Shown here: positions 28,505 to 37,637 of the stretch, piece by piece | How positions within the stretch are numbered: position 1 is the first letter of the stretch | How the letters are laid out: the number at the start of each line of letters is the position of its first letter | Source: Paenibacillus sp. BIHB 4019 | Lineage (GTDB): Bacteria > Bacillota > Bacilli > Paenibacillales > Paenibacillaceae | DNA: 64,000 nucleotides | NCBI RefSeq assembly: GCF_002741035.1 | Contig: NZ_CP016808.1 | Span: forward strand, 7,092,001-7,156,000 | Direction of reading: 5' to 3' | Program-made: the position numbers and the translations under genes | Notes under the pieces: model-generated | What the model was told of the DNA's origin: nothing | Seen by the model: only the letters and a program-made list of their open reading frames with translations | Databases searched by the model: none

Positions 28505-30601
28505 TCATTCCTTAGCGATAGTTACATCATTATAATAGTATTTCAGAATATAAGAGTAGTCATACCCTTGCTCGGCAAGGCCAAGCGCCCCATACTGGGA
28601 CAAACCGATGCCATGGCCGAAGCCTGTACCGATGAAACGGAAGCTAGGCGTCTTCGTCGCTTCACGAACCTTGCCTTTGCTGCCCATAATATACAGCTTG
28701 GCATCCATTTGCTTCACTTCGCCGCCAGCCCCAATCGTATAAATCGCACCTGTACTCTCAGGCTTTGTTGCCGTTTTCTTATTCGCTCCAAGTACGTTCA
28801 CGCGTGCTGTCTCGTCAATTTGGAACAAGGTGCTCGGCAGGCTACCAAGCGCTGTCCGCAGCATATCCGGATATTTGACCTCCAGCTTTTTGCCGTTCGC
28901 CAGCATTTCCGTAGCGCGGCCCGACTGTCCTGTCTTGCTCACTTGAAGCGAAGTAATGGGACCGGCTATCGTGGTGACGCTCTTGAGTGAAGCAACCAGC
29001 TCCTCTGAGCTGAAAGGGCCTCGGACCCAAGACATCGGACCCGATTGCACTGATTTTTCCAAGACGACTACCTTTGCACCCGCATTAACTTGGCCTACCA
29101 ACGGCACATCATCTTGGATGAGCGGTATTTTCCGCACCTTTACGCCGTCCGTATTTACCTTCATCAGCTTAATTCCTGCGGGATTCGTTTCGCTCGTTGC
29201 CGTAAGCAAATCTTCGCGAATATAGCCGGTCAAGCCGCTTGGGAGCACGACGCGGTACCAGCTGTACAGCCCTTTTTCCGCCGAGCTGTCCGTCGGGCTT
29301 TTGACACTCGTCAAATAAGGAACGGCATTGCCCCATACTTCCTTGGCATCCGCTGTAGCCCCTCCGCCATTGGAGGAATAAAGCGCCTCAATCAGCTTGC
29401 CTTTATAAAGCACAACCTCGCCTTGCGTCGCGTCTACCGCTTGAATCGTGGATTGCTTCTCCGTGCTTGTTCCCGCATAGGCTTGGCTGCTCACACTATC
29501 GACCACATGGGCGATTTGAAAGCCCGTGCCTTGATAGAGCGCATACGTTCTTGCGGCTACCGCCTGAGCCTTCAAAGCCTCCTGCGGCCAAGTCGCAACC
29601 ATTTCCGCACCTACAACGGAATACAAATACTGCTCAAACGGAAGTTCATTTACGACTGCAAGCTTCCCATTAAAATCGCTAAACTCAAAAGCACCGCGAT
29701 ACGTGCGGCTGTAACGCTCCGTCAGCTTGATCGTTTCTTTGCCTGCCGGCTCGACCCATACTTTGGCGCTTGTTACAGGGAACGTATACATCGCAAGTGA
29801 GCTCCCCGACTTGCCTGTCAGCGTATGGTCGTTCTTCAGCAGCAAATAAGGCGATTTGGCGTCAGCCTGCAGTAGGCTGACGCCAGATGCTCCAGACGCT
29901 ACCTTGATGAGGTCTAGATCAGCACTGCTGGCAGCAGCACCTACCATTACCGAATAACGAAGTCCGCTTGCTGGCTTGCGCACAGCGATATACGTATCAA
30001 TTCCAGCAGCCTCAAATGATGACGATGCCTTCACAGCTTCAGCTTTAGAAGCATAGCCTGTGCTTTCCAGATGAAGCGGCCCCTGCAGCTCCGGCTGGGA
30101 ACCGCCGGACAGCTTCGTTAACTCGCTGTCTGACTTCCATTTGCTTAGCGCAGTTTTTGCTTCTTCAACGGTTTTGTAAGTCCCTTCTGTTACTTGATAT
30201 ACCGTCTTGCTTTTCTTCGTTAAGGAAGTAATAAAACCGCTGCCCTTCGCCGTCTGCACTCTTTTATAAGCGCTAAGCGCCGTCTCGAAGCTAGTCGTTT
30301 CCAGCACCTTGACCTTATAATCGTCCTTGGCAAAGCGGGCCTGTACATTGCCTGCCTCCCGCAGCCATTCCTCCGCGCCGGACGGCTGCTTCATGCCAAT
30401 GGACAAGCCGCCTGCCGAGCTGAGTGTTGCTGCGGCCGTATTCACCGAATATTTCCCCGGAAATTGCAAAAATATAGCGACTCTTATCGAATCAAGCTGA
30501 GGTACGGCTCCTTGAGAAGGCTGTACATGCCACATCGAAATGAGCAATAGCCCAGCTAAAGTTAGAAGCGACAGCCGTCTGATCGAAAAGCGGGCGTTCA
30601 T
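28505..30601 (-). CDS. SpoIID/LytB domain protein with SPOR-like repeats
   Basis: 698 residues from the ATG at 30601, which follows GGGGGAAGGTGAG; the open frame extends upstream without signal. A signal peptide (about 8-30) is followed by SPOR-like repeats and then the SpoIID/LytB core with FEQYLYSVVGAEM and ALKAQAVAARTYAL (about 330-375). An SH3-like segment lies further on. A glycine-rich C-terminus, GTGFGHGIGLSQYGA, completes the domain. SpoIID is a lytic transglycosylase for engulfment; this paralog probably acts on wall or cortex. It follows the DCC gene with a one-base gap. Confidence 0.88.
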   Translation of the reverse strand: MNARFSIRRLSLLTLAGLLLISMWHVQPSQGAVPQLDSIRVAIFLQFPGKYSVNTAAATLSSAGGLSIGMKQPSGAEEWLREAGNVQARFAKDDYKVKVLETTSFETALSAYKRVQTAKGSGFITSLTKKSKTVYQVTEGTYKTVEEAKTALSKWKSDSELTKLSGGSQPELQGPLHLESTGYASKAEAVKASSSFEAAGIDTYIAVRKPASGLRYSVMVGAAASSADLDLIKVASGASGVSLLQADAKSPYLLLKNDHTLTGKSGSSLAMYTFPVTSAKVWVEPAGKETIKLTERYSRTYRGAFEFSDFNGKLAVVNELPFEQYLYSVVGAEMVATWPQEALKAQAVAARTYALYQGTGFQIAHVVDSVSSQAYAGTSTEKQSTIQAVDATQGEVVLYKGKLIEALYSSNGGGATADAKEVWGNAVPYLTSVKSPTDSSAEKGLYSWYRVVLPSGLTGYIREDLLTATSETNPAGIKLMKVNTDGVKVRKIPLIQDDVPLVGQVNAGAKVVVLEKSVQSGPMSWVRGPFSSEELVASLKSVTTIAGPITSLQVSKTGQSGRATEMLANGKKLEVKYPDMLRTALGSLPSTLFQIDETARVNVLGANKKTATKPESTGAIYTIGAGGEVKQMDAKLYIMGSKGKVREATKTPSFRFIGTGFGHGIGLSQYGALGLAEQGYDYSYILKYYYNDVTIAKE

Positions 30602-30602
30602 C

Positions 30603-31070
30603 TCACCTTCCCCCTTCTGGGTAATTATTGTTCTGTCTTGGCGGCTTCCATTCGCAGCCATCCACCGAGCAGCTTTGCTCTGTTCTGCCAAACCATTCGT
30701 AACGCCGGCCCGCAATGATGCGATAAATAGCATCTGCTATTCGCCGCATACCTGGCATCCGGTACAACAGGGCGAGCGCTCCCAGCCCCTTTACCGTGCG
30801 CAGCACGCGTATAACGCCGTCTGCTCCGGCATATAACATGCCATTGCTGTCCGCAACATGCATTTTCTCATAAAGCTGCTGCGTGCTTGCCTGCTGAATG
30901 CCGGGAACGCTCGCCGTTCCCGGCTGTTCCAATTGCTGAATTTGCACAAATTGCAAATGGGCCCGCGACGGAAGCTCTTTGAGCCTTGCAACTGTTGCAA
31001 GGCATAGATTGCACTGGCCATCATAGACGATAAACAGCTTTTCTGCTGAATGCTTCCCCGCGCCAGCCAT
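30603..31070 (-). CDS. DCC family thiol-disulfide oxidoreductase (DUF393)
   Basis: 155 residues. The signature YDGQCNLC has the redox cysteines at residues 20 and 23. A later motif GLGALALLYRMPGMRRIADAIYR is typical of the DCC family (YuxK-like). Predicted to be cytoplasmic. It starts two bases after ruvB ends, so it belongs to the ruv operon. Confidence 0.88.
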   Translation of the reverse strand: MAGAGKHSAEKLFIVYDGQCNLCLATVARLKELPSRAHLQFVQIQQLEQPGTASVPGIQQASTQQLYEKMHVADSNGMLYAGADGVIRVLRTVKGLGALALLYRMPGMRRIADAIYRIIAGRRYEWFGRTEQSCSVDGCEWKPPRQNNNYPEGGR

Positions 31071-31071
31071 T

Positions 31072-32076
31072 CTAATTTCTCTCCGGGTAAGGAATGCCTA
31101 AATGGCGATATGCCTGCTCGGTCGCCATACGTCCGCGCGGCGTACGCTGGAGAAAGCCGATCTGCATTAAATATGGCTCATACACATCTTCTATCGTCTG
31201 GCTTTCCTCGCCAATTGTAGCCGCGATTGTATCCAGGCCTACTGGACGCCCGGCAAATGTCGTCATCATTGCTTGCAGCATTTTATGGTCGATGCTGTCC
31301 AGTCCCATCGGATCAACCTGCAGCAGCTCCAGCGCAGAGCTTGCTATTTCGTCTGTTATAATGCCATCGCCGCGCACCTGGGCAAAATCCCTTACCCGCT
31401 TGAGCAGGCGGTTGGCAATCCGCGGTGTTCCACGGGAGCGCAGCGCAATTTCCTGAGATGCTTCGCCTACGATGGAAATATCGAAAATTTCCGCCGAGCG
31501 CGAAATAATATAAGCAAGCTCATCAACCGTATAAAACTCCAGCCGGCTGATGACGCCGAAGCGGTCCCGCAGCGGAGCTGAAAGCAGCCCTGCCCTAGTC
31601 GTCGCGCCAATTAATGTAAAGGGCGGCAAATCAAGCCGTACGGATCTTGCGCTTGGGCCTTTGCCGATCATAATGTCGAGCGCGTAATCCTCCATTGCCG
31701 GATAAAGCACTTCCTCTACTGTACGGTGCAGCCTATGGATTTCATCGATAAACAGCACGTCTCCCTCCTGCAAATTCGTCAGCAGGGCAGCAAGATCGCC
31801 TGGGCGCTCGATAGCTGGTCCCGATGTCGTACGCAGGTTTACGCCAAGCTCATTGGCGATAATGTTCGACAGCGTTGTTTTTCCAAGTCCGGGCGGCCCG
31901 TAAAGCAATACATGATCGAGCGCTTCCTTGCGAAGCTTTGCCGCGTCTATGTATACTTTTAAATTTTCCTTCGCCTTCGATTGACCGATATATTCAGCCA
32001 AATAACGAGGACGCAGACTTAGCTCCACCGCCTGATCATCCATCATAAGGTTGGCGGAAATAATTCTTTCGTCCAT
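31072..32076 (-). CDS. ruvB: Holliday junction branch-migration helicase RuvB
   Basis: 334 residues. Walker [11 protein letters not shown] near residue 61, Walker [10 protein letters not shown], sensor 1 GATTRAG and the C-terminal winged-helix with a [10 protein letters not shown] motif. Motor of the RuvABC complex. It follows ruvA. Confidence 0.98.
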   Translation of the reverse strand: MDERIISANLMMDDQAVELSLRPRYLAEYIGQSKAKENLKVYIDAAKLRKEALDHVLLYGPPGLGKTTLSNIIANELGVNLRTTSGPAIERPGDLAALLTNLQEGDVLFIDEIHRLHRTVEEVLYPAMEDYALDIMIGKGPSARSVRLDLPPFTLIGATTRAGLLSAPLRDRFGVISRLEFYTVDELAYIISRSAEIFDISIVGEASQEIALRSRGTPRIANRLLKRVRDFAQVRGDGIITDEIASSALELLQVDPMGLDSIDHKMLQAMMTTFAGRPVGLDTIAATIGEESQTIEDVYEPYLMQIGFLQRTPRGRMATEQAYRHLGIPYPERN

Positions 32077-32096
32077 CCGTGCTCAGCTCCTTTTCG

Positions 32097-32735
32097 TCAA
32101 CCTTTAAACAGCTGCTGCAAAGCGCGCTTCATGAGGGCATCAACCGTCTCCTCTGGAACTACCGTCTGCTGCAAGCCGTGCCATGCCCGGTCAAGCTCCG
32201 CAGCTGTATAACCAAGCGCTGCGAGCGCCTCGCGCGCTTCTTCCCAAGCGGTGCCTGCGCCTTGGCCGCTGCCGCTTTGGAATAAATCGGGCTCCAGGTA
32301 AGCGCCTGCCGCCGACAGCACTGCCGCATCGCTGGCGATGCCTGCAAGCTTGTCCTTCAAATCCAAAATCATCCGCTGCGCCGTCTTCTTGCCAATGCCC
32401 GGCAGCTTTGTAAGAAACGTAATGTTTTCCTGCTGAATGGCAGCAATAACGGTTTCCGGCTTGCCTCCTGCGAGTATGCCAAGCGCCACGCGCGGTCCAA
32501 TGCCCGACACTTCCAGCAGCTTGCGGAACAGCGTCTGTTCCTCGCGCGTTGCAAACCCGTACAGCAAAATCGCATCCTCGCGGACGGAATGATGAATATA
32601 TAGGGTTGCAGGCTCTTCCCTTTTCGCTAACGCATAGGGATTGGGCGTAAACACCCGGTAACCGACATCTCGTACATCCAGCACCACATACTCCAGCTCA
32701 ACATGGGACACTATACCTCGTAAAAAATCAATCAT
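32097..32735 (-). CDS. ruvA: Holliday junction branch-migration protein RuvA
   Basis: 212 residues. The N-terminal OB domain (MIDFLRGIV...), helix-hairpin-helix motifs around LEVSGIGPRVALGIL and LPGIGKKTAQRM, and a C-terminal domain III after a Gly/Ser-rich linker are visible. It binds the four-way junction and recruits RuvB. It overlaps ruvC by 4 bases. Confidence 0.97.
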   Translation of the reverse strand: MIDFLRGIVSHVELEYVVLDVRDVGYRVFTPNPYALAKREEPATLYIHHSVREDAILLYGFATREEQTLFRKLLEVSGIGPRVALGILAGGKPETVIAAIQQENITFLTKLPGIGKKTAQRMILDLKDKLAGIASDAAVLSAAGAYLEPDLFQSGSGQGAGTAWEEAREALAALGYTAAELDRAWHGLQQTVVPEETVDALMKRALQQLFKG

Positions 32736-33235
32736 GATCGTCCCGCCTCATTTATTTTTTGGACTAGAACTGCCGAATGGGCATGGCAAATGGCCACTGC
32801 CAGCGCATCCGCTACATCATCGGGCTTCGGAATCGCCGATAAATTCAGGAACATCTTGACCATCTCCTGCACTTGGCGCTTCTCCGCCTTGCCATAGCCT
32901 ACAACAGCCTGCTTGACTTGCAGCGGCGTATATTCCGCAACCGGAAGCCCGCGCTGCGCCGCCGCCAAAATAATAACACCCCGCGCTTGACCTACCGCAA
33001 ACGCCGTTGAAACGTTCCGGTTGAAGAACAGCTTCTCCACTGCAACCGAATCGGGCTTATACTTATCCATTAGGGCAACAGCCGAATCATAAATTTGAAT
33101 GAGCCGCTCCTCGGGCGGCGTATGCGCCTCCGTCTGAATACAGCCATACTGAACAGGCTTGAGCTTATGACCCTGTTTATCAATGAAACCAAAGCCCGCT
33201 ATCGCAATACCGGGATCTATGCCAAGAACGCGCAA
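32732..33235 (-). CDS. ruvC: Holliday junction resolvase RuvC
   Basis: 167 residues. Catalytic acids: Asp7 in GIDPG, Glu in VEKLFF, and the Asp pair in PDDVADALAVAICH. It cuts Holliday junctions symmetrically. B. subtilis lacks RuvC and uses RecU, so its presence together with ruvA and ruvB is a Paenibacillus-type feature. Confidence 0.97.
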   Translation of the reverse strand: MRVLGIDPGIAIAGFGFIDKQGHKLKPVQYGCIQTEAHTPPEERLIQIYDSAVALMDKYKPDSVAVEKLFFNRNVSTAFAVGQARGVIILAAAQRGLPVAEYTPLQVKQAVVGYGKAEKRQVQEMVKMFLNLSAIPKPDDVADALAVAICHAHSAVLVQKINEAGRS

Positions 33236-33370
33236 ACCGCCAACTCCTTATTTCTGCCGTTTATTTCTCCTATTATACCAAAAGACAGAAAGGATGAGAA
33301 CATGCGTTTGAGGAAAGTGCGACAGGACCCTTCGCTTTTCTTTACACCATCATTCATTATACAACAAGAA

Positions 33371-33397
33371 GAGGACGTCCTCTATAAGAACGTCCTC
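33371..33397 (-). terminator. Weak stem-loop between bofC and ruvC
   Basis: GAGGACGT and ACGTCCTC form an 8-bp stem with an 11-base loop, just after the bofC stop on minus. The following stretch TCTTCTTGTTG is only moderately T-rich. Confidence 0.35.
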
Positions 33398-33414
33398 GGG
33401 GCTGCTATTTTCAT

Positions 33415-34131
33415 CTAATAAGCGGATCGTGCAGCCGGTTTGCCATGTCCCAGTTCATAGTCGCTAAAAGTAGACAGGACGCTGTTAAACTCTTCGATGT
33501 CATTAATTTTAATGCCGTGCGTCAGCTGCTCTACTTTGTCGCGGGGCAAGCTGCTTTCCAAATACCGAATATCCAGTTGAAAAAAAGTTCGCAGCACCTT
33601 CTCCTGCTGGGGAGCCCCCTCAAACAGCGATAAATTCCCCTGCCTGTCTACGCCCATATACGCTTCATTCTGGCAATGCTTCGAAAACTCATCCACCGTC
33701 TGCTCAACCAGCACCCGTCTCGTTTTTTTATCAAAGCTTGCATGCCATTCGCCATTCGCCTCGAGCAGCCGGATCAGCTGGAGAGAAGTCATGCGCCCAA
33801 GCGGCCTGCTCTCCTCGCCGCATAGATAATAGCGGCGCAGCATGACGCTGACTGGTTCCTGCTGCTCCCGCAGCTCGCGCAGCAGCTCAGCAGAAGGGCC
33901 GCTGGCGGCTCCTGCACCAGATGCTGCTCCTACGCCTGCGGGATTAGCGCCAGACGCTGAATCGGCAAAATTGGCGGCGGCGCTTGCCATGTTGACGGCC
34001 GCAGCCGCTTTCGCAGGATGCCAGACGGTAGCCGCTAGCGTGACGGCGAGCAAGGCGATACTGCCTAGCGTCCAAAGCGGACGGCGGCGAAGCTTTCTTT
34101 TTAGCTGCTTCCATAAGCTCATTAGCATCAT
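33415..34131 (-). CDS. bofC: BofC-type intercompartmental signalling protein
   Basis: 238 residues. A basic N-terminus is followed by a membrane or signal segment (about 22-42) and an Ala/Gly-rich linker (about 45-85). The C-terminal domain carries the family pattern YMGVDRQGNLSLFEG and ends with EFNSVLSTFSDYE. In B. subtilis BofC in the forespore inhibits the SpoIVB protease and so tunes sigma-K activation. It precedes ruvC on the minus strand. The linker is longer than in B. subtilis BofC. Confidence 0.88.
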   Translation of the reverse strand: MMLMSLWKQLKRKLRRRPLWTLGSIALLAVTLAATVWHPAKAAAAVNMASAAANFADSASGANPAGVGAASGAGAASGPSAELLRELREQQEPVSVMLRRYYLCGEESRPLGRMTSLQLIRLLEANGEWHASFDKKTRRVLVEQTVDEFSKHCQNEAYMGVDRQGNLSLFEGAPQQEKVLRTFFQLDIRYLESSLPRDKVEQLTHGIKINDIEEFNSVLSTFSDYELGHGKPAARSAY

Positions 34132-34216
34132 GTTTGAACCCCTTTGTGCCTTTTTATTGCATAGGGTTCCACTGAGTTTCCAATATTATGCGCGTAAGAG
34201 AAACACCGAAGGAAGG

Positions 34217-35071
34217 CTAGCTTTTTACAAGCTCATAGGGCAGTTCCATCTCCGCGTTTTCAACAGAGCTTTCATCCATATGCTCCTCTAGCGTCGCAAA
34301 TAAAGCACGGGTGTAAGGATGCTTAAGCTTGCCTTCCTCCCATTCGCTAAACGTTTCCACGATTTCGCCCTGATACATGACGGCGATCCGGTCGCACAGC
34401 TGTCTGGCAAGCGCCAAATCATGCGTAATGAACAAGTAGGACAGCTCTTGCTGCCGCTGAATTTGCTGAAGCATCGACACGATAGAACTTTGCGATAAAG
34501 GATCGAGACTGGCTAACGACTCGTCAAAAATAATCACTTCCGGGCGCACCGCCATCGCTCTCGCAATGCATACGCGCTGCTTCTGCCCGCCGCTAAGCTG
34601 ATGAGGGAGCTTGTCCAGAAAGCTCTCGTCCAGGCCAACTGCGCGCATGAGCTGTACGCTTAAGGCTCGAATTTCCGGCGGACGCTTCGCTCCAAAATTG
34701 CGCATTGGCTCTGCCAGCACCTCCTTAACGAGCATCCGGGGATGCAAGGAGGATGCAGAATCCTGAAGGACAAGCTGCACGCTTTTGTATACCTGCAAAT
34801 CCTTCATATGATGTCCATGAATAGACTGACCGCCGAGCAAAATTTGCCCGGAGCTTAGCGTTTCCAGTTTCATGATGAGCCTGGCTAAAGTGCTTTTCCC
34901 GCTGCCGCTTTCTCCAACAAGCCCTAGCGTTTCGCCGCGATGCAGCGCGAGATCAACCTGCTTCACAGCTTGAACGGACGTGCTACCATCCTTCGCCTTA
35001 AGCCCTCTGCGCTTTCTCAGCAGCCGCAGCGGAAACGCCTTGGTCACTTGACGCAACTCCAACACGGTCAT
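34217..35071 (-). CDS. Nickel/dipeptide-type ABC transporter ATP-binding protein (NikE-like)
   Basis: 284 residues. Walker A GESGSGKSTLA, signature LSGGQKQRV and Walker B EVIIFDESLASLD are intact. It is the second of two ATPases in a five-gene Nik/Opp-type operon and overlaps the first by 4 bases. The operon is preceded by a cobalamin riboswitch, which points to cobalt or nickel rather than peptides. The C-terminal ~25 residues are a Glu-rich tail. Confidence 0.9.
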   Translation of the reverse strand: MTVLELRQVTKAFPLRLLRKRRGLKAKDGSTSVQAVKQVDLALHRGETLGLVGESGSGKSTLARLIMKLETLSSGQILLGGQSIHGHHMKDLQVYKSVQLVLQDSASSLHPRMLVKEVLAEPMRNFGAKRPPEIRALSVQLMRAVGLDESFLDKLPHQLSGGQKQRVCIARAMAVRPEVIIFDESLASLDPLSQSSIVSMLQQIQRQQELSYLFITHDLALARQLCDRIAVMYQGEIVETFSEWEEGKLKHPYTRALFATLEEHMDESSVENAEMELPYELVKS

Positions 35072-35844
35072 AGGACGCTTCCTTTCGCTTGGACTGAAGC
35101 CATCCCGCCAGGCTGCATCGTGATGACACGATCCGCGAATTTGCGGACGCTTTGCTCGTCGTGCGAAATGAGCAGCACCGTCAGGCCGAAATCCGCCTGC
35201 AGCTGCTTCAGCAGCGCCAGCACCCGGTCGCGATTGAGTGCATCCAGCGCCGTCGTCGGCTCATCGGCAATAAACAATGTCGGCTCCGTGCTCAGCATCA
35301 TTGCAAGCAGCACCCTTTGCCGCATGCCTCCGCTTAGCTCAAAAGGGTATGCGTCCAAAATCGCTGCCGGGTCCGCAAAGCCAATCCGTTCCAGCAACGT
35401 GCCCAAATACGCTTCCATTTCTTTGCGCGAATGCTTCGCTTGCCGCTTCAACGTCTCGACCATCTGCCTGCGCACCGTGCGGATCGGATCTAGTCCGCTC
35501 AGCGAATGCTGGATAAGAAGGGCGATTTCCTCGCGGCGAAGCTGCTGCAAGCGACGCTCATTATAACGGGAAATATCATTCCCCTTATAAAAAATATGCC
35601 CGCCTGTCAGGCGCAGCCCGGTTTCCAGCAGCCCGACAAGCGCATGGGCGGTCATGCTTTTGCCGCAGCCGCTCGGCCCTACAAGCGCAGCCATTTCACC
35701 GGCATGAAGCTCCAAGGATACATTTTGGATAATAGGCAGCCATTTTCCAGCTTCCTGCCGGGAAATTTCTATATTTTGAACGCAGAGCAGCGGGGTATCG
35801 TGAAGGTTGGCGCTGTTGTTAATATTGGTTCTGTTCGCTGCCAT
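35068..35844 (-). CDS. Nickel/dipeptide-type ABC transporter ATP-binding protein (NikD-like)
   Basis: 258 residues from the ATG at 35844, preceded by AAAGAGGTG and one base after the stop of the NikC-like gene; the frame is open upstream inside that gene. Walker A GPSGCGKSM, signature LSGGMRQRV and Walker B LFIADEPTTALD are present. Pairs with the NikE-like protein to power the importer. Confidence 0.9.
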   Translation of the reverse strand: MAANRTNINNSANLHDTPLLCVQNIEISRQEAGKWLPIIQNVSLELHAGEMAALVGPSGCGKSMTAHALVGLLETGLRLTGGHIFYKGNDISRYNERRLQQLRREEIALLIQHSLSGLDPIRTVRRQMVETLKRQAKHSRKEMEAYLGTLLERIGFADPAAILDAYPFELSGGMRQRVLLAMMLSTEPTLFIADEPTTALDALNRDRVLALLKQLQADFGLTVLLISHDEQSVRKFADRVITMQPGGMASVQAKGSVL

Positions 35845-35845
35845 C

Positions 35846-36673
35846 TTACACCTCTTTCGGAACGTCAGCGTTCTGCTCTTTGAACCGGTCGCCAATTAAT
35901 TGGCACGATAATACGAAGCTTACGATGGCAAGCCCCGGAAAAATCATAACATGCGGCGCCAGCTGAAAATAACGTGTAGCATCATGCAGCATGACGCCCC
36001 ATTCAGGAGTCGGCGGCTGCACGCCTAGCCCGAGGAAGGATAGCCCGGCGATGAGCAGCACGATTTTTCCAATGTCAAGCGTACTGAACACAGCGATCGG
36101 AGCAGCAATTTGCGGCAAAATATAACGTCGCATTATCCGCAGATGCGTATTGCCGGACATGCGGGCTGTAATTAAATAATCCTCCTTGCTCACCTTAAGC
36201 ACAAGTCCGCGAATGAGCCGGACATAATTGGCCCACCTCACGATAACAATCGCAATGATCATATTCGTAAAGCCGGGTCCGAGAATGCCCACAATGGCAA
36301 TCGTCAGCACAAAATCAGGAAAAGCGAGCGTGCCATCCATCAGCCGCATAAAAAAATGATCGGTACGCCCGCCAAAATAGCCTGTTAACAGCCCGATCGG
36401 CAAGCTAATGCATAAGCTCAATCCCAAAATGACAAAAGCAATCGTAACCGTCGTCCGAATCCCATATAAAATGCGCGATAAAATGCAGCGCCCCAAATGA
36501 TCGGTGCCAAAAGGATATTCGCCGCTCGGCGACAGAAGCCGATTCGGCAGATTCACCTGAAGCGGATTATGAGGCGCGAGCCACGGGGCAAGCAAGCCCA
36601 GCAGCACAATGATGGCAAACAGGCCGATGCCAAGCAGCAAGCTTGTATTCTTTTTTTGAAAAAGGGTCCGCAT
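35846..36673 (-). CDS. Nickel/dipeptide-type ABC transporter permease (NikC-like)
   Basis: 275 residues, about six membrane segments. The EAA-type loop and a typical N-terminal motif around LLGLLAPWLAPHNP plus FGTDHLGRC are seen, as in OppC/NikC. The start follows AGGAGG. Forms the membrane channel with the NikB-like permease. Confidence 0.92.
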   Translation of the reverse strand: MRTLFQKKNTSLLLGIGLFAIIVLLGLLAPWLAPHNPLQVNLPNRLLSPSGEYPFGTDHLGRCILSRILYGIRTTVTIAFVILGLSLCISLPIGLLTGYFGGRTDHFFMRLMDGTLAFPDFVLTIAIVGILGPGFTNMIIAIVIVRWANYVRLIRGLVLKVSKEDYLITARMSGNTHLRIMRRYILPQIAAPIAVFSTLDIGKIVLLIAGLSFLGLGVQPPTPEWGVMLHDATRYFQLAPHVMIFPGLAIVSFVLSCQLIGDRFKEQNADVPKEV

Positions 36674-36688
36674 AAAAAAGGGTTCCTC

Positions 36689-37630
36689 CTAGCTTGCCCG
36701 CAGCCGCGGGTCCAAGCGTACATAAAAAACTTCCACCGCCAAATGGATTGCGACAAACAAGAAGGACGTGAATACGACATAACCTTGAATGACCGGATAA
36801 TCCCGCGCCGTTATTGCTTCTATAATATATTTGCCAACGCCGGGCCAGGAAAAGATCGTCTCAACGATCACATTGCCTCCCAGCATAAAAGCAAAGCTTG
36901 TCCCCAGCATCGATAAGATCGGCAAAAAGGCATGCTTGAACACTTGAAAAATGAAAATCCGTCCTTTGGACAAGCCTCTCGCACGCGATGCTTTGACGAA
37001 GTTCTGGTTGTTCATCTCCAGCATATTCGTCCGCAAAACCCGGGCATAGACCGCTCCAAGCCCTAGGCCAAGAGTAACCGCCGGCATGAGGAGATGAGCA
37101 AAGCCCCCGCGTCCCATGGAAGGCAGCCAGCCAAGCCGGACCGAGAAGAAATAAATCAATAAAAAACCGAGCCAAAAGGAGGGGATCGAGGCGCCAAGCA
37201 GCGCAAGGATTCGGCCCATCCGGTCCAGCAGCCCTTTTGAAAAAATTGCGGTCACCATGCCTATGAGGCACGTTGCCAGCAGCATGACCAATGCGCCAGC
37301 AGTAGCAAGCTCCAGTGTGGCGGGCAGCCTTTTGAGCAGTTCCCCGGCAACCGGCTCCTTGGACATATAAGATGTCCCCCACTGCCATGTAAATACATCG
37401 CCTAGCCAGCCTATATATTGACTCCACAAGGAATCCGTCAGTCCCATTTCCTCCCGGAGCGCGTCAATCGCCTCCTGCGAAGCCGGGATATTATGCGTGG
37501 TCAGCAAAATTCTCGCCGGATCGCCTGGAGACACCCTCATTAATATAAAGGTCAGCGTCGCTACGCAAAAAATGACGAGCAGCATTTGCGCGACGCGTTC
37601 GAGCCAAAAACGAAGCATACTTGAGTTCAC
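36689..37630 (-). CDS. Nickel/dipeptide-type ABC transporter permease (NikB-like)
   Basis: 313 residues, six membrane segments. Motif LTFILMRVSPGDPA near the N-terminus and a C-terminal EAA-type loop (KASRARGLSKGRI) match OppB/NikB. It lies between the solute-binding and NikC-like genes in a tight operon. Confidence 0.92.
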   Translation of the reverse strand: MNSSMLRFWLERVAQMLLVIFCVATLTFILMRVSPGDPARILLTTHNIPASQEAIDALREEMGLTDSLWSQYIGWLGDVFTWQWGTSYMSKEPVAGELLKRLPATLELATAGALVMLLATCLIGMVTAIFSKGLLDRMGRILALLGASIPSFWLGFLLIYFFSVRLGWLPSMGRGGFAHLLMPAVTLGLGLGAVYARVLRTNMLEMNNQNFVKASRARGLSKGRIFIFQVFKHAFLPILSMLGTSFAFMLGGNVIVETIFSWPGVGKYIIEAITARDYPVIQGYVVFTSFLFVAIHLAVEVFYVRLDPRLRAS

Positions 37631-37637
37631 CCTTTAC